Under the pieces are notes generated by a model. It saw only the letters and a list, made by a program, of their open reading frames with translations, had not been told where the DNA came from and made no database searches. Positions 43,536-52,100 of a DNA stretch of 64,000 nt are shown piece after piece; position 1 is the stretch's first letter, and the number at the start of each line of letters is the position of its first letter. The position numbers and the translations under genes are program-made. The stretch covers positions 1 to 64,000 of the forward strand of contig CAMJPL010000014.1 in NCBI GenBank assembly GCA_946407735.1, given 5' to 3'. The stretch comes from an uncultured Clostridia bacterium (lineage in GTDB: Bacteria; Bacillota; Clostridia; Oscillospirales; CAG-272).

Positions 43536-43901
43536 TTATTTCGCGGACGAGCCGTCGTAAATTCTTTCCTTGACCTTGGAGCTCTTGCCGACCTTGTCGC
43601 GCAGATAATACAGCTTGGCGCGTCTTACCTTGCCGCGGCGGGTGACGGTGACGGAAGCGATGTTGGGGGAGTGTACCGGGAATACCTTCTCGACGCCGAC
43701 GCCGTAGGAAACGCGGCGGACGGTGAAGGTCTCGGATATGCCGGAACCGCGCTTGCCGATGATGGTGCCCTCGAAGTTCTGGATACGCTCGTGGTTGCCT
43801 TCTCTGATCTTGGTGCCGATCCTTACGTCGTCACCGATATTGAGCGCCGGAACCTCGGCCTTGAGCTGGTCGGCCACGAAGGCCTGGATCTTGTTGTTCA
43901 T
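43536..43901 (-). CDS. rplS: 50S ribosomal protein L19
   Basis: 121 residues, typical of L19: LNIGDDVRIGTKIREGNHERI, FEGTIIGKRGSGISETFTVRR and the HSPNIASVTVTRRGKVRRAKLYYLR region all match the family (each given as part only). The ATG at 43901 follows GGAGGAAT; a 14-codon extension is not coding. In many genomes rplS stands next to rimM and trmD; here it is alone with its own strong promoter and a long leader. Confidence 0.97.
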   Translation of the reverse strand: MNNKIQAFVADQLKAEVPALNIGDDVRIGTKIREGNHERIQNFEGTIIGKRGSGISETFTVRRVSYGVGVEKVFPVHSPNIASVTVTRRGKVRRAKLYYLRDKVGKSSKVKERIYDGSSAK

Positions 43902-44087
43902 TTGGATTCCTCCGAAAACTGCGGCGGCTCTTGCGCAGCACATCTTTACGCCATATGCGTTAAGATATGACGCTCGCAGCGGAGCAGCCTGAAATTGACG
44001 CGGTTACTGAACGGGCGACATCCCGTCGCCTCCCGTGCGGGAACGCGCGCCTTATCGCCCGCGATCCGCAGCAGTGTCCGCAGATAC
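43902..44087 (-). ncRNA. Candidate ribosomal-protein leader of rplS
   Basis: The predicted transcript starts near 44087 and runs ~185 bases before the ATG, unusually long for this window. It contains several potential stems, including GCGGGCGATAAGGCGCGC and GGCGACGGGATGTCGCCC, and no reading frame. Leader autoregulation of L19 genes is known in Firmicutes; whether this is that motif needs a covariance search. Confidence 0.45.
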
Positions 44088-44093
44088 CTCAAA

Positions 44094-44122
44094 ATTATAC
44101 CACATCCTGACTCAAATGTCAA
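44094..44122 (-). promoter_or_regulatory. Perfect-consensus promoter of rplS
   Basis: On the minus strand TTGACA (44117-44122), 17 bases, TATAAT (44094-44099): both boxes exact and ideal spacing. Confidence 0.85.
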
Positions 44123-44155
44123 ATGATATTTGAAAACCGGATGATATTTTACATT

Positions 44156-45409
44156 TCATTCATCTATGAGACGGTAAAATTCCGAGATGTTGGCCGTCGT
44201 GCCGAAATCGTGCTTCGACAGCTCCATCGTAAAGGAGTCGCGTAGCTCGCGGCTGTCCGCCATCTTTTTCACCCCTTCGTATATCCCGTCCTCGGTCATC
44301 GGGACGATCATACCGTATCTTCCGCCGTCGAGCTGATCGCTCGCCGAGACGTAATCGGTCACGACGATGGGGCGCAGCATTATCTTCGCCTCCTCGACGG
44401 TTATCGGCCGCCCCTCGAAGCGCGAGGTGAGGGCGAATATGTCGGCGTCCCTGAGATATCCGTAGGGATTGTCCTTCGGGCCGAGAAGCAGGAAGATGTC
44501 GGCGACGCCGTGTTTCAGCGCCGACTCGGCGAGCTTCATCCGATAGCTTTCATCGCCGTCGCCGATGATGTACCAGCGGACGTCTAAGCCCTCCTCACGC
44601 AGACGCGCAAGCACCGGGGGGATCATGTCGACGCCCTTCTGCTCGGCGAGGCGGCAGACCGAGACGATCCTTATCCCGGAATATCCGGCGTCGGGGAAGG
44701 ATTCGCCCTTGAGCGCGAGGGTGCGTATCGCCTTCGAGTCGATTATGTTCTCCATCGACACGCAGCGCCCGGCGATGTCCGGCATCGCCGATTTCAGGGC
44801 GGCGTCGACGGACGGCGAGACCGTCACGACATGCGCGCAGCGCTCGTAATACGGGCGGTATATCCCGTTGTCGCGCGGCGGATTGCCGTAATCGAAATGA
44901 AGCCAGGTTATGTGCTTCGCAGCGTTTTTCACCTTGTCCGCGGCGTAGAACATCGCCCTGTCTCCCCAGAAGGATATGACGGCGTCGTAGCTGCCGTTGT
45001 CGAAGACCGGCGCGTACCGCCGCATGAAGTCGATCCACATGCTCGTCGCGATCGACTGCCGCTTCTTTTTGAAGAGAAGAAGCCGGACAAGATATGAAAA
45101 CACCCTGAAAACGGACGACGGATGCTTTTTTATCACCTGATCGGCGATCATTTTGTACGAGTTCGCGGCACTCAGAAGGAACATGTCCCCGAACTCGGGC
45201 ATCTCGTAAACCTTTATCCCGGCCGGGATGTCCGAAAGGAGCGGTCCTTCCTTCTTCGCGAGCAGCAGGTCGGCGTCATATCTGTCGAAGTCTATCTGCC
45301 TCGCGAGCGAGAGGAAGGCCTTCTCGGTGCCGCCGAGGTACATCCCTATGCCGACGAACAGCAGCCGTTTTTTCGCGCTCACAGCTGATTTCCTCTGCGT
45401 ATCGAGCAT
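44156..45409 (-). CDS. GT4-family glycosyltransferase
   Basis: 417 residues, GT-B fold. The N-terminus has the glycine loop GMYLGGTEKAF near residue 22, and the C-terminal domain has VSVCRLAEQKGVDMI (start of the donor domain), YIIGDGDE and the EX7E motif in RFEGRPITVEEAK, which binds the nucleotide sugar. The acceptor is not known; likely a surface polysaccharide or lipid. Its start lies within the last 31 bases of the upstream hydrolase gene (different frame), so they are coupled. Confidence 0.9.
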   Translation of the reverse strand: MLDTQRKSAVSAKKRLLFVGIGMYLGGTEKAFLSLARQIDFDRYDADLLLAKKEGPLLSDIPAGIKVYEMPEFGDMFLLSAANSYKMIADQVIKKHPSSVFRVFSYLVRLLLFKKKRQSIATSMWIDFMRRYAPVFDNGSYDAVISFWGDRAMFYAADKVKNAAKHITWLHFDYGNPPRDNGIYRPYYERCAHVVTVSPSVDAALKSAMPDIAGRCVSMENIIDSKAIRTLALKGESFPDAGYSGIRIVSVCRLAEQKGVDMIPPVLARLREEGLDVRWYIIGDGDESYRMKLAESALKHGVADIFLLLGPKDNPYGYLRDADIFALTSRFEGRPITVEEAKIMLRPIVVTDYVSASDQLDGGRYGMIVPMTEDGIYEGVKKMADSRELRDSFTMELSKHDFGTTANISEFYRLIDE

Positions 45410-46788
45410 TCGGCCTCAAAGCCGCCGCCCGAAGGATAAATATTGAGAGAAAGACATACCTGAGTCGGCACGAGCCTCGCCGTGACGGCGAGACGGCTCT
45501 GTGTCTTCCACCACGCCGACGCGTACCAGTCGCCGACGTCGCCGTATTCATACGGTATGATATCGCCGCCGTCGGCGTTTGTCTTCTCCATGCCGTTAAA
45601 TCCGGCGTCAAAGACGATATCGCGTTTTCCCGGGCGTCGGATATGTACCGAGACGGCGTCCCGATCTCCGGTGACGGTGACGGACGCGCCGCTGTCCTTT
45701 ATTTGGATCTCGCGGCCGAGGATCGAATAAAGCTCCGGCGAAGGAGACGAATAGAGCTGGTGCAGCCTGAGGCCGGTCAGCTTCCTTTTCAGCGCCTCGT
45801 CCGCCTCGTCGTCATCCGGCAGCGGGACGTCGGCGCATTTTGTCAGTATATGCTCGTAAAAACGGTCGAGGATGAACTGGATATCGCTGTCATAGCCGGA
45901 ATTCGTGACGAAGAGCATATCCTTGTCGGGAGCTATGACGCACATCTGACCGAAGGCGCCGCACAGGCGTGAGGTGTTGTGCCTTCCGCGCCAGAGCTGA
46001 TAGCAGTAGCCCTGACTCCAGTCGCCCATATCCGGCTCGTCGCGGCCGATATGCCGGGCGATCTGCTCGTCCGCCCAGCCCCTGGGCAGGATCTGCCTTC
46101 CCATCCAGACGCCGTGATCCATGAGAAGCTGACCGACGGCGGCGAGCTGTTCGGGCGCGAGCCTCATCCCGGAATAGCCGAGATACTGTCCCGACGGATC
46201 CTTTACCGCGTACGGACGCTCCATTCCCATCGGGGAAAACAGCTTTTTGTCGAGATAGTCCATCAGGCTCATCCCGCTCAGTCTTTCGCAGAGAGCCGCC
46301 AGAACGTACGATACGCGGTTCTGATAGCGGAATTCGCTGCCGTGCGGGACGTCTGACGGCGTCATGAAGAATCCGGCGATGTCATGGCTGAGACCCGGCG
46401 ACACATCGTGGACGACGGCCGATCCGACCTGCCCCGTCCCCATCATGAGCAGATGCTCTATCGTAAGGTCCCCGAGCGTCGGATGGATCTCATACTCGGG
46501 AAAATACTCCGATATCCTGTCCCCGAGGCTGAGCTTTCCCTCGTCTGCGAGGAAGCCGACCGCCATGCCGGTGAAAGCCTTCGTTATCGAGTAGACGGTA
46601 TGCGGCATATCCGGGGAGTAGGGGGCGAAATAGCCCTCGCTCAGCACCTTCCCGTGTCTGAGCAGCATGAAGGAGTGTGTCTCCTGCCCGGCGGGGTGAT
46701 CGCAGAGAGCGTCGATGAGATCCGATATATCCCCGGCCTTTACGCCGCAGCTCTCGGGCGCGGCCCGCTCAAAAAACTTATATGACAT
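45379..46788 (-). CDS. Serine hydrolase of the beta-lactamase/class C family
   Basis: 469 residues without a signal peptide, so cytosolic or not classically secreted. The active-site SxxK motif is SITK (Ser67-Lys70), and YQN (in FRYQNRVSY) is the likely YxN motif. Members of this family are esterases, peptidases or transpeptidase-like proteins, not necessarily resistance enzymes. The ATG at 46788 begins the match to the family; the much longer upstream reading frame overlaps the divergent nifS-like gene. C-terminal ~120 residues form an extra beta domain. It is coupled to the glycosyltransferase gene. Confidence 0.87.
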   Translation of the reverse strand: MSYKFFERAAPESCGVKAGDISDLIDALCDHPAGQETHSFMLLRHGKVLSEGYFAPYSPDMPHTVYSITKAFTGMAVGFLADEGKLSLGDRISEYFPEYEIHPTLGDLTIEHLLMMGTGQVGSAVVHDVSPGLSHDIAGFFMTPSDVPHGSEFRYQNRVSYVLAALCERLSGMSLMDYLDKKLFSPMGMERPYAVKDPSGQYLGYSGMRLAPEQLAAVGQLLMDHGVWMGRQILPRGWADEQIARHIGRDEPDMGDWSQGYCYQLWRGRHNTSRLCGAFGQMCVIAPDKDMLFVTNSGYDSDIQFILDRFYEHILTKCADVPLPDDDEADEALKRKLTGLRLHQLYSSPSPELYSILGREIQIKDSGASVTVTGDRDAVSVHIRRPGKRDIVFDAGFNGMEKTNADGGDIIPYEYGDVGDWYASAWWKTQSRLAVTARLVPTQVCLSLNIYPSGGGFEAECSIRRGNQL

Positions 46789-46818
46789 GTAAGAAACCGT
46801 AAAATTAACGCAAAAGAA

Positions 46819-46847
46819 TTGAATTAAAACGCTGACGGCTGTATAAT
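46819..46847 (+). promoter_or_regulatory. Promoter of the cysteine desulfurase gene
   Basis: TTGAAT (46819-46824), 17-base spacer, TATAAT (46842-46847), 29 bases before the ATG. Confidence 0.65.
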
Positions 46848-46875
46848 ATAGGCATGATACAACGCGAGGAGCAAT

Positions 46876-48072
46876 ATGTCCGACAAAAGAACTGTCTACG
46901 CCGACAACGCGGCGACAACCCCGGTGACGCCGTCGGTGATCGAAGCGATGACGCCGTATTTCGGCGAAATATGGGGAAACCCGTCCGGGCTGTACGAATC
47001 GGGACGCAGGGCCGCGAGGGCGCTGCATGAAGCCCGGGAGACTATCGCCGTGGCGCTCGGCTGCCGCGAAAACGAGGTGTATTTCACATCCGGCGGCACC
47101 GAGGCCGACAACTGGGCGATAAAGGGCTATGCGAGGGCGAACGGGGAGCGCGGCCGTCATATCGTCGCGTCGGCTATCGAGCATCACGCGGTGCTGAATT
47201 CGCTAAAATCCCTCGAAAGGGAGGGCTTTTCCTTTGATCTCGCCGTGCCGGACGAGAACGGCTTCATATCGCCGGAATCGGTAAAGCGCCTTATCCGCCA
47301 CGACACCGTCCTCGTCTGCTGCATGGCGGCGAACAACGAGATCGGGACGATCCAGCCGGTAAAAGAGATCGCCGTCATAGCTCACGCTGCCGGATGCGGA
47401 TTTTTCACCGACGCCGTACAGGCCGCCGGAGCGATGAAAACAGACGTCTCCGACATCGGCTGCGACATGCTTTCGATATCCGGGCATAAGCTCGGCGCGC
47501 CGAAGGGTATCGGCGCGCTGTATATAAAAAGCGGTACTAAGATATACCCGCTGATCGACGGAGGCGCTCAGGAGCGCGGCATGAGGGCCGGCACAGAAAA
47601 CGTCCCGTACGCCGCCGGGCTGGCAAGGGCTGTCTCTGACGCCGCGAAAGCGGCGGAGGACGGATCCGAGATAAAAAGGATCGCCGCGATGCGGGACCGC
47701 CTCGCAGAGGGCCTTGCAGAGATACCTTACACGAGGATAAACGGCGGGATGGAAAACCGCCTTCCCGGCAATCTCAACATGAGCTTTGAGTACGTCGAGG
47801 GCGAGAGCCTGATGCTGCTGCTCGACATGGCCGGGATCGCCGTCAGCGCCGGATCGGCCTGCACCTCGCGCTCGCCGCGCCCGTCGCATGTGCTGAAAGC
47901 CATCGGCGTCCCGGACCGGCTGATAAGATCGTCGATCCGCTTCTCGCTCGGGAGCATGAACACCGATGACGACGTCGACATTATCATAAGGGAGACGACG
48001 GATATCGTCAGACGCCTGAGGGATCTTTCGCCCGAGTACGAGCGGCTGAAAAGGGAAGGTCAGGCCTTATAG
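46876..48072 (+). CDS. Cysteine desulfurase, NifS/IscS family
   Basis: 398 residues, PLP enzyme that takes sulfur from cysteine for Fe-S clusters, thiolated tRNA or other uses. Opening motif YADNAATTPV, PLP-binding Lys in SISGHKLGAPKG, and the catalytic Cys in SAGSACTSRSPRPSHV are all present. Group II-like loop (short) points to housekeeping Fe-S work, but no scaffold or mnmA gene is adjacent. It ends with TAG, the only undisputed TAG stop in the window, and its last 13 bases overlap the end of the opposite gene. Confidence 0.93.
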   Translation: MSDKRTVYADNAATTPVTPSVIEAMTPYFGEIWGNPSGLYESGRRAARALHEARETIAVALGCRENEVYFTSGGTEADNWAIKGYARANGERGRHIVASAIEHHAVLNSLKSLEREGFSFDLAVPDENGFISPESVKRLIRHDTVLVCCMAANNEIGTIQPVKEIAVIAHAAGCGFFTDAVQAAGAMKTDVSDIGCDMLSISGHKLGAPKGIGALYIKSGTKIYPLIDGGAQERGMRAGTENVPYAAGLARAVSDAAKAAEDGSEIKRIAAMRDRLAEGLAEIPYTRINGGMENRLPGNLNMSFEYVEGESLMLLLDMAGIAVSAGSACTSRSPRPSHVLKAIGVPDRLIRSSIRFSLGSMNTDDDVDIIIRETTDIVRRLRDLSPEYERLKREGQAL

Positions 48073-48422
48073 GTCTCCTTGTTCTTCGGCTTGCTTGTCT
48101 TCGCGCCGCCGAAGCGCTTCTTGTACTTCACGTTGAAGCCGAGCTCGTACAGCTTGCCGACGGCGAATATGCCGGCAGCGGCGGCCGCTGTCACCAGCAG
48201 CACCTTGAGGAGCGGGATCTCCTTCTCGACGCTGTTGGCGCTGATGCCTATCAGCTTGTCGTCGGGATCGGAGCGGCGCACCAGAGAAAGATCGAATTTA
48301 TATGAATTCCTGATCATTATCGGATCGGAGGCGATTTTGCCGCTGATCCTTTCCTTCGCCTGAGCGTAGGCGCTTTTCGCGTCCGATACGCCTTCGGTCT
48401 TTTCGTTTTCGTTCATATCCAT
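48060..48422 (-). CDS. Single-pass membrane protein, unknown function
   Basis: 120 residues. The first ~70 residues are charged and polar, a single membrane segment lies at about 72-90 (LLKVLLVTAAAAAGIFAVG), and the C-terminal tail is Lys-rich (NVKYKKRFGGAKTSKPKNK). I do not recognise the family. The start is at 48422 or two codons later. It converges on and overlaps the cysteine desulfurase gene by 13 bases. Promoter upstream is good. Confidence 0.7.
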   Translation of the reverse strand: MDMNENEKTEGVSDAKSAYAQAKERISGKIASDPIMIRNSYKFDLSLVRRSDPDDKLIGISANSVEKEIPLLKVLLVTAAAAAGIFAVGKLYELGFNVKYKKRFGGAKTSKPKNKETYKA

Positions 48423-48474
48423 TTGCTACATCCGCCTTTCGCTTCGGAAAACAGGCATTGCATGATTTTTTTAC

Positions 48475-48503
48475 ATTATACCATTAATCGCGCCGTCTTT
48501 CAA
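48475..48503 (-). promoter_or_regulatory. Promoter of the 120-residue membrane protein gene
   Basis: On the minus strand TTGAAA (48498-48503), 17 bases, TATAAT (48475-48480). Confidence 0.65.
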
Positions 48504-48543
48504 GGCGTTAATATAAATTTTTTCCCAACTTGCCTTATAAGCC

Positions 48544-50697
48544 ATGATAAACCGTGACACCGGGATAACCTCCCTGCCGGGCATAGGCGAGGTCAGGGCG
48601 GCGGCCTTCGCGCGGCTCGGCATATTCACCGCCGGGGATCTCGTCCGCCATTATCCGCGCGGCTATCAGCGCCGCGGAGACATACGCGCCGTCAGGGACG
48701 CCGTCCCCGGCGAGCCCTGCGCCTTCCTTCTCACCGTCGGCACCGCCCCGACCGTCAGGACGATGCCGGGCCGCGGCAGGATGACGATAACGAAGTTTTC
48801 CGCCTACGATGAGAGCGGTAAGATCGAGATATCGTACTTCAACCAGCCTTACAGGGCGAAATCCTTCAATCTCGGCGACACCTTCCGCTTCTGGGGGAAG
48901 ATCGAGATATTCAGCGGCAGGCGGCAGCTCGCGAATCCGATATCCGAGCCTTATACCGAGGGAGTGCCGCTGCCCGAGTTCGTGCCGGTATATTCGCTCT
49001 CTGAGGGGCTGACGCAGAAGCTGATGGCGTCGAGCGTCGACGGAGTGCTCGCCGCCTTCGCGCGGGATCCGGGGTACAAAGACCCGGTGCCGCCGGAAAT
49101 ACGTGAAAAATACGATCTGTGCGATCGTTTGACGGCGCTTCGCAGGATCCACTTCCCCGGATCGTACGAGGACATCGAGAGCGGGAGACGGACGCTCGTG
49201 TTCGACGAGCTGCTGAGGTTCTCGCTCTGCATATCGCTTTCGGGTAAGGGCTCATCCGTCTCTCCGGCCGCCGTCATGGAGGACGCGGACGAGCTCGCCG
49301 GGATGTTCTGCATGTCGCTGCCCTTCTCGCCTACCGGCGCTCAGCGCCGCGCCATAGCCGACATAGCGAAGGATATGGCGTCGGGCCGCAGGATGGACAG
49401 GCTGGTATGCGGCGATGTCGGCTCGGGAAAGACACTCTGCGCCGAGGCGGCGGCCTTCATTGCCGCCAAGAACGGCTTTCAGACCGCCTTTCTCGCCCCG
49501 ACCGAGGTGCTCGCGGCGCAGCATTACAGGAATCTCACGAAGGTTTTCGAGCCGCTCGGCGTAAGGGTCGGGCTGCTGACCGGTTCGACTAAGGCAGCCG
49601 AGAGAAGGAAGCTCCTCGAGGAGCTTAGAAGCGGCGAGATCGACGTCCTCACGGGGACGCACGCCCTTCTTTCGGAGGGAGTCGATTTCGCGCGGCTCGG
49701 TCTCGCCGTCACCGACGAGCAGCACCGCTTCGGTGTCCGCCAGCGGACGATGCTTTCCTCCGGCGGGGACGGTCTGCCGCCGCACATCCTCGTCATGAGC
49801 GCGACTCCGATCCCGCGCACCCTCGCGCTGATGCTGTACGGCGATCTCAAAGCCTCGATGATAGACGAGATGCCGCCCGGACGGCAGAAGATCGACACCT
49901 ACGCCGTCGGAAGCGGCTATCACGAGCGGCTCATCGCCTTCATCCGCCGCCTTGTCGGCGAGGGAAGGCAGGTATATGTTATCTGCCCCGCCGTCGGCTC
50001 GCTCGAGAAGGAGATCAAGGACGAAGAGCGCGTGACGGGACAGCTGCTCGATCTCTCCGATATAGGCGGCGACTCCGGGATAAAGCTGAAAAGCGCCGTC
50101 GAGTACAGAAAACAGCTGAAAAAGGAGCTCCCCGAGCTCAGTGTCGGCATCCTGCACGGAAAGATGAAGCCGCAGGAGAAGGATAAGGTCATGCGAGCCT
50201 TCGCCGACGGGGAGATAAGCGTGCTCGTCTCGACGACTGTCATCGAGGTCGGCGTCGACGTGCCGAACGCCTCGCTCATAATCATTGAGAACGCCGAGCG
50301 GTTCGGACTGTCGCAGCTGCATCAGCTGCGCGGGCGGGTAGGCCGCGGCAGCGCGAAATCCTACTGCGTCCTCGTCTCCGACGCCGAGAGCGAGCAGGCG
50401 AAAAAGCGGCTCTCGATCATGAAGGAGACGAACGACGGCTTTAAGATAGCCGAGACCGATCTGCAGATGAGAGGTCCCGGCGAGTTCTTCCCGGCACCTG
50501 ACGGCAGCGCCATGCAGCACGGCGCACTCGATCTCGGTCTCGCGTCGCTCTGCGACGATACCGGGCTGCTCGAGGCGGCGTCGGAAGCGGCGAAAGCGCT
50601 GCTCGCGGACGATCCGAGGCTCGAAAAGCCGGAGAACGCCGCTCTCGCAGGATCTGTGTCGGAGGCGCTGAAAGGCGCGTACGACGCTCTGAACTGA
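48544..50697 (+). CDS. recG: ATP-dependent DNA helicase RecG
   Basis: 717 residues (the usual length is 680-700). The N-terminal wedge domain with OB fold is at about 1-270; the helicase has Walker A VCGDVGSGKT near residue 292, motif II DEQHRFGVRQR (the DEQH box characteristic of RecG), STTVIEVGVDVPNAS (motif V) and QLRGRVGRG (motif VI). Recovers stalled replication forks and Holliday junctions. The ATG at 48544 has no strong ribosome site. The gene stands 87 bases before rsmB. Confidence 0.96.
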   Translation: MINRDTGITSLPGIGEVRAAAFARLGIFTAGDLVRHYPRGYQRRGDIRAVRDAVPGEPCAFLLTVGTAPTVRTMPGRGRMTITKFSAYDESGKIEISYFNQPYRAKSFNLGDTFRFWGKIEIFSGRRQLANPISEPYTEGVPLPEFVPVYSLSEGLTQKLMASSVDGVLAAFARDPGYKDPVPPEIREKYDLCDRLTALRRIHFPGSYEDIESGRRTLVFDELLRFSLCISLSGKGSSVSPAAVMEDADELAGMFCMSLPFSPTGAQRRAIADIAKDMASGRRMDRLVCGDVGSGKTLCAEAAAFIAAKNGFQTAFLAPTEVLAAQHYRNLTKVFEPLGVRVGLLTGSTKAAERRKLLEELRSGEIDVLTGTHALLSEGVDFARLGLAVTDEQHRFGVRQRTMLSSGGDGLPPHILVMSATPIPRTLALMLYGDLKASMIDEMPPGRQKIDTYAVGSGYHERLIAFIRRLVGEGRQVYVICPAVGSLEKEIKDEERVTGQLLDLSDIGGDSGIKLKSAVEYRKQLKKELPELSVGILHGKMKPQEKDKVMRAFADGEISVLVSTTVIEVGVDVPNASLIIIENAERFGLSQLHQLRGRVGRGSAKSYCVLVSDAESEQAKKRLSIMKETNDGFKIAETDLQMRGPGEFFPAPDGSAMQHGALDLGLASLCDDTGLLEAASEAAKALLADDPRLEKPENAALAGSVSEALKGAYDALN

Positions 50698-50784
50698 GAC
50701 GGCTTTTCGCCGATTCTGAGCGGATGCCCGAGCCGTACCGGTATCATTTATTTGTGTGATATACAACAAAAAGACAAAAAATAG

Positions 50785-52083
50785 ATGGCAACTGAGATTC
50801 GAACCGAAACGCCTGCCGCCCGCTCGGCCGCCTTCCGCGCGCTGATGAGGATCGGAAAGGGCGGATACTCTAACACCGAGGTCACGCTCTCTCTCGGCGG
50901 CGGAGAGCTCATGGACAAGGACAGGGCGCTTTACACCGCGCTCGTCTACGGCGTGACCGAGCGCCGGATCACCCTCGACTGGCTGATAACGAGATTTGGC
51001 AGCCGTGACGCCGATTCGCTCGATCCCGCCGTCCTCACCCTTTTGAGGCTCGGGATGTACCAGATCTTCTTCACCGACCGCATCCCGGATCACGCGGCCG
51101 TCTACGAGACGGTCGAGCTGTCAAAGAAGACGGCAAAAAAGGCGTCCGGCTATGTGAACGCCGTCCTGCGCTCGGCTTTGAGGGGAAGGGATTCCATCGA
51201 GTGGCCGGACGAGAGGGTGGACAGGAGCTTCGTCATTTCGGTGCGCCATTCTCTGCCGATATGGCTTGTCGATATGTGGCTTTCAGACTATCCGGATCAC
51301 GCCGCGGCGCTGATGGAGTACGCGAACTCGGTCCCGCCTATCGGCGTCATGACGAACACCCTCAGGATATCGCGTGAGCGGCTGATCGAAAAGCTGTCCG
51401 GAATCGGCATAGCCGCCGAGGCTCCCGACGACGCGCCGAGATGTCTTCTGCTCGGCGGAGCGGCGTATTCCGACATCGAGCCGATGAGCGGACTGATGAG
51501 GGTGCAGGACAAGGCTTCGCAGCTCGCCTGCGAAGCCCTCGGAGCCGAGCCGGGCGAGAGGATACTCGACGCCTGCGCCGCCCCCGGCGGCAAATCGGTC
51601 TATTCGGCGGTGAGGATGGAGAACAGGGGTGAGATCATCTCCTGCGATCTGCACGAAAAAAAGCTCGGTCTGATATCCTCGGCGGCGGAAAAACTCGGGA
51701 TAACGATAATAAAGACACGGCCGCTCGACGCGAGGAGATACGAGCCGTCCCTCGGCGCCTTCGACCGCGTGCTCTGCGACGTGCCTTGCTCCGGTCTCGG
51801 CGCGATAGCGAAGAAGCCGGAGATAAGATACAAGGAGACGAAGGATATCGAAGCCCTGCCGAAAACGCAGCTTTCCATCCTCGAGAGCTGCTCCGGATAT
51901 CTTAAGCCCGGAGGGCGGCTCGTCTACTCCACCTGCACCGTGAACCGCGCCGAGAACGACGATATCGCCCGGCGCTTCACCGAAAAACACGGCGATTTCG
52001 AGTTTTGTCTCGAAAAAACGCTCTTCCCCGACACCGATGGCTGCGACGGATTCTATTACGCGATCTGGAAAAGAAAAGGTTAA
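50785..52083 (+). CDS. rsmB: 16S rRNA m5C967 methyltransferase
   Basis: 432 residues. An N-terminal NusB-like RNA-binding domain (1-140) with AAFRALMRIGKGGYSNTEV and ALVYGVTERR is followed by the SAM-binding Rossmann domain (DACAAPGGKSVY, motif I). The two active-site cysteines are in DVPCSGLGAIAKKPEIR and YSTCTVNRAEND. Methylates C967 of the 16S rRNA in the small subunit. Follows recG; next gene starts 17 bases after. Confidence 0.95.
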   Translation: MATEIRTETPAARSAAFRALMRIGKGGYSNTEVTLSLGGGELMDKDRALYTALVYGVTERRITLDWLITRFGSRDADSLDPAVLTLLRLGMYQIFFTDRIPDHAAVYETVELSKKTAKKASGYVNAVLRSALRGRDSIEWPDERVDRSFVISVRHSLPIWLVDMWLSDYPDHAAALMEYANSVPPIGVMTNTLRISRERLIEKLSGIGIAAEAPDDAPRCLLLGGAAYSDIEPMSGLMRVQDKASQLACEALGAEPGERILDACAAPGGKSVYSAVRMENRGEIISCDLHEKKLGLISSAAEKLGITIIKTRPLDARRYEPSLGAFDRVLCDVPCSGLGAIAKKPEIRYKETKDIEALPKTQLSILESCSGYLKPGGRLVYSTCTVNRAENDDIARRFTEKHGDFEFCLEKTLFPDTDGCDGFYYAIWKRKG

Positions 52084-52100
52084 CGAAAGGAAGAAGATCG

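Noticed and set aside
45379-46788. Antibiotic-resistance beta-lactamase
   Set aside because: The fold is shared with esterases and peptidases; no signal peptide and no supporting context.
46789-47187. Long N-terminal extension of the serine hydrolase
   Set aside because: It overlaps the divergent cysteine desulfurase gene in full and has no family match; ATG 46788 begins the homology.
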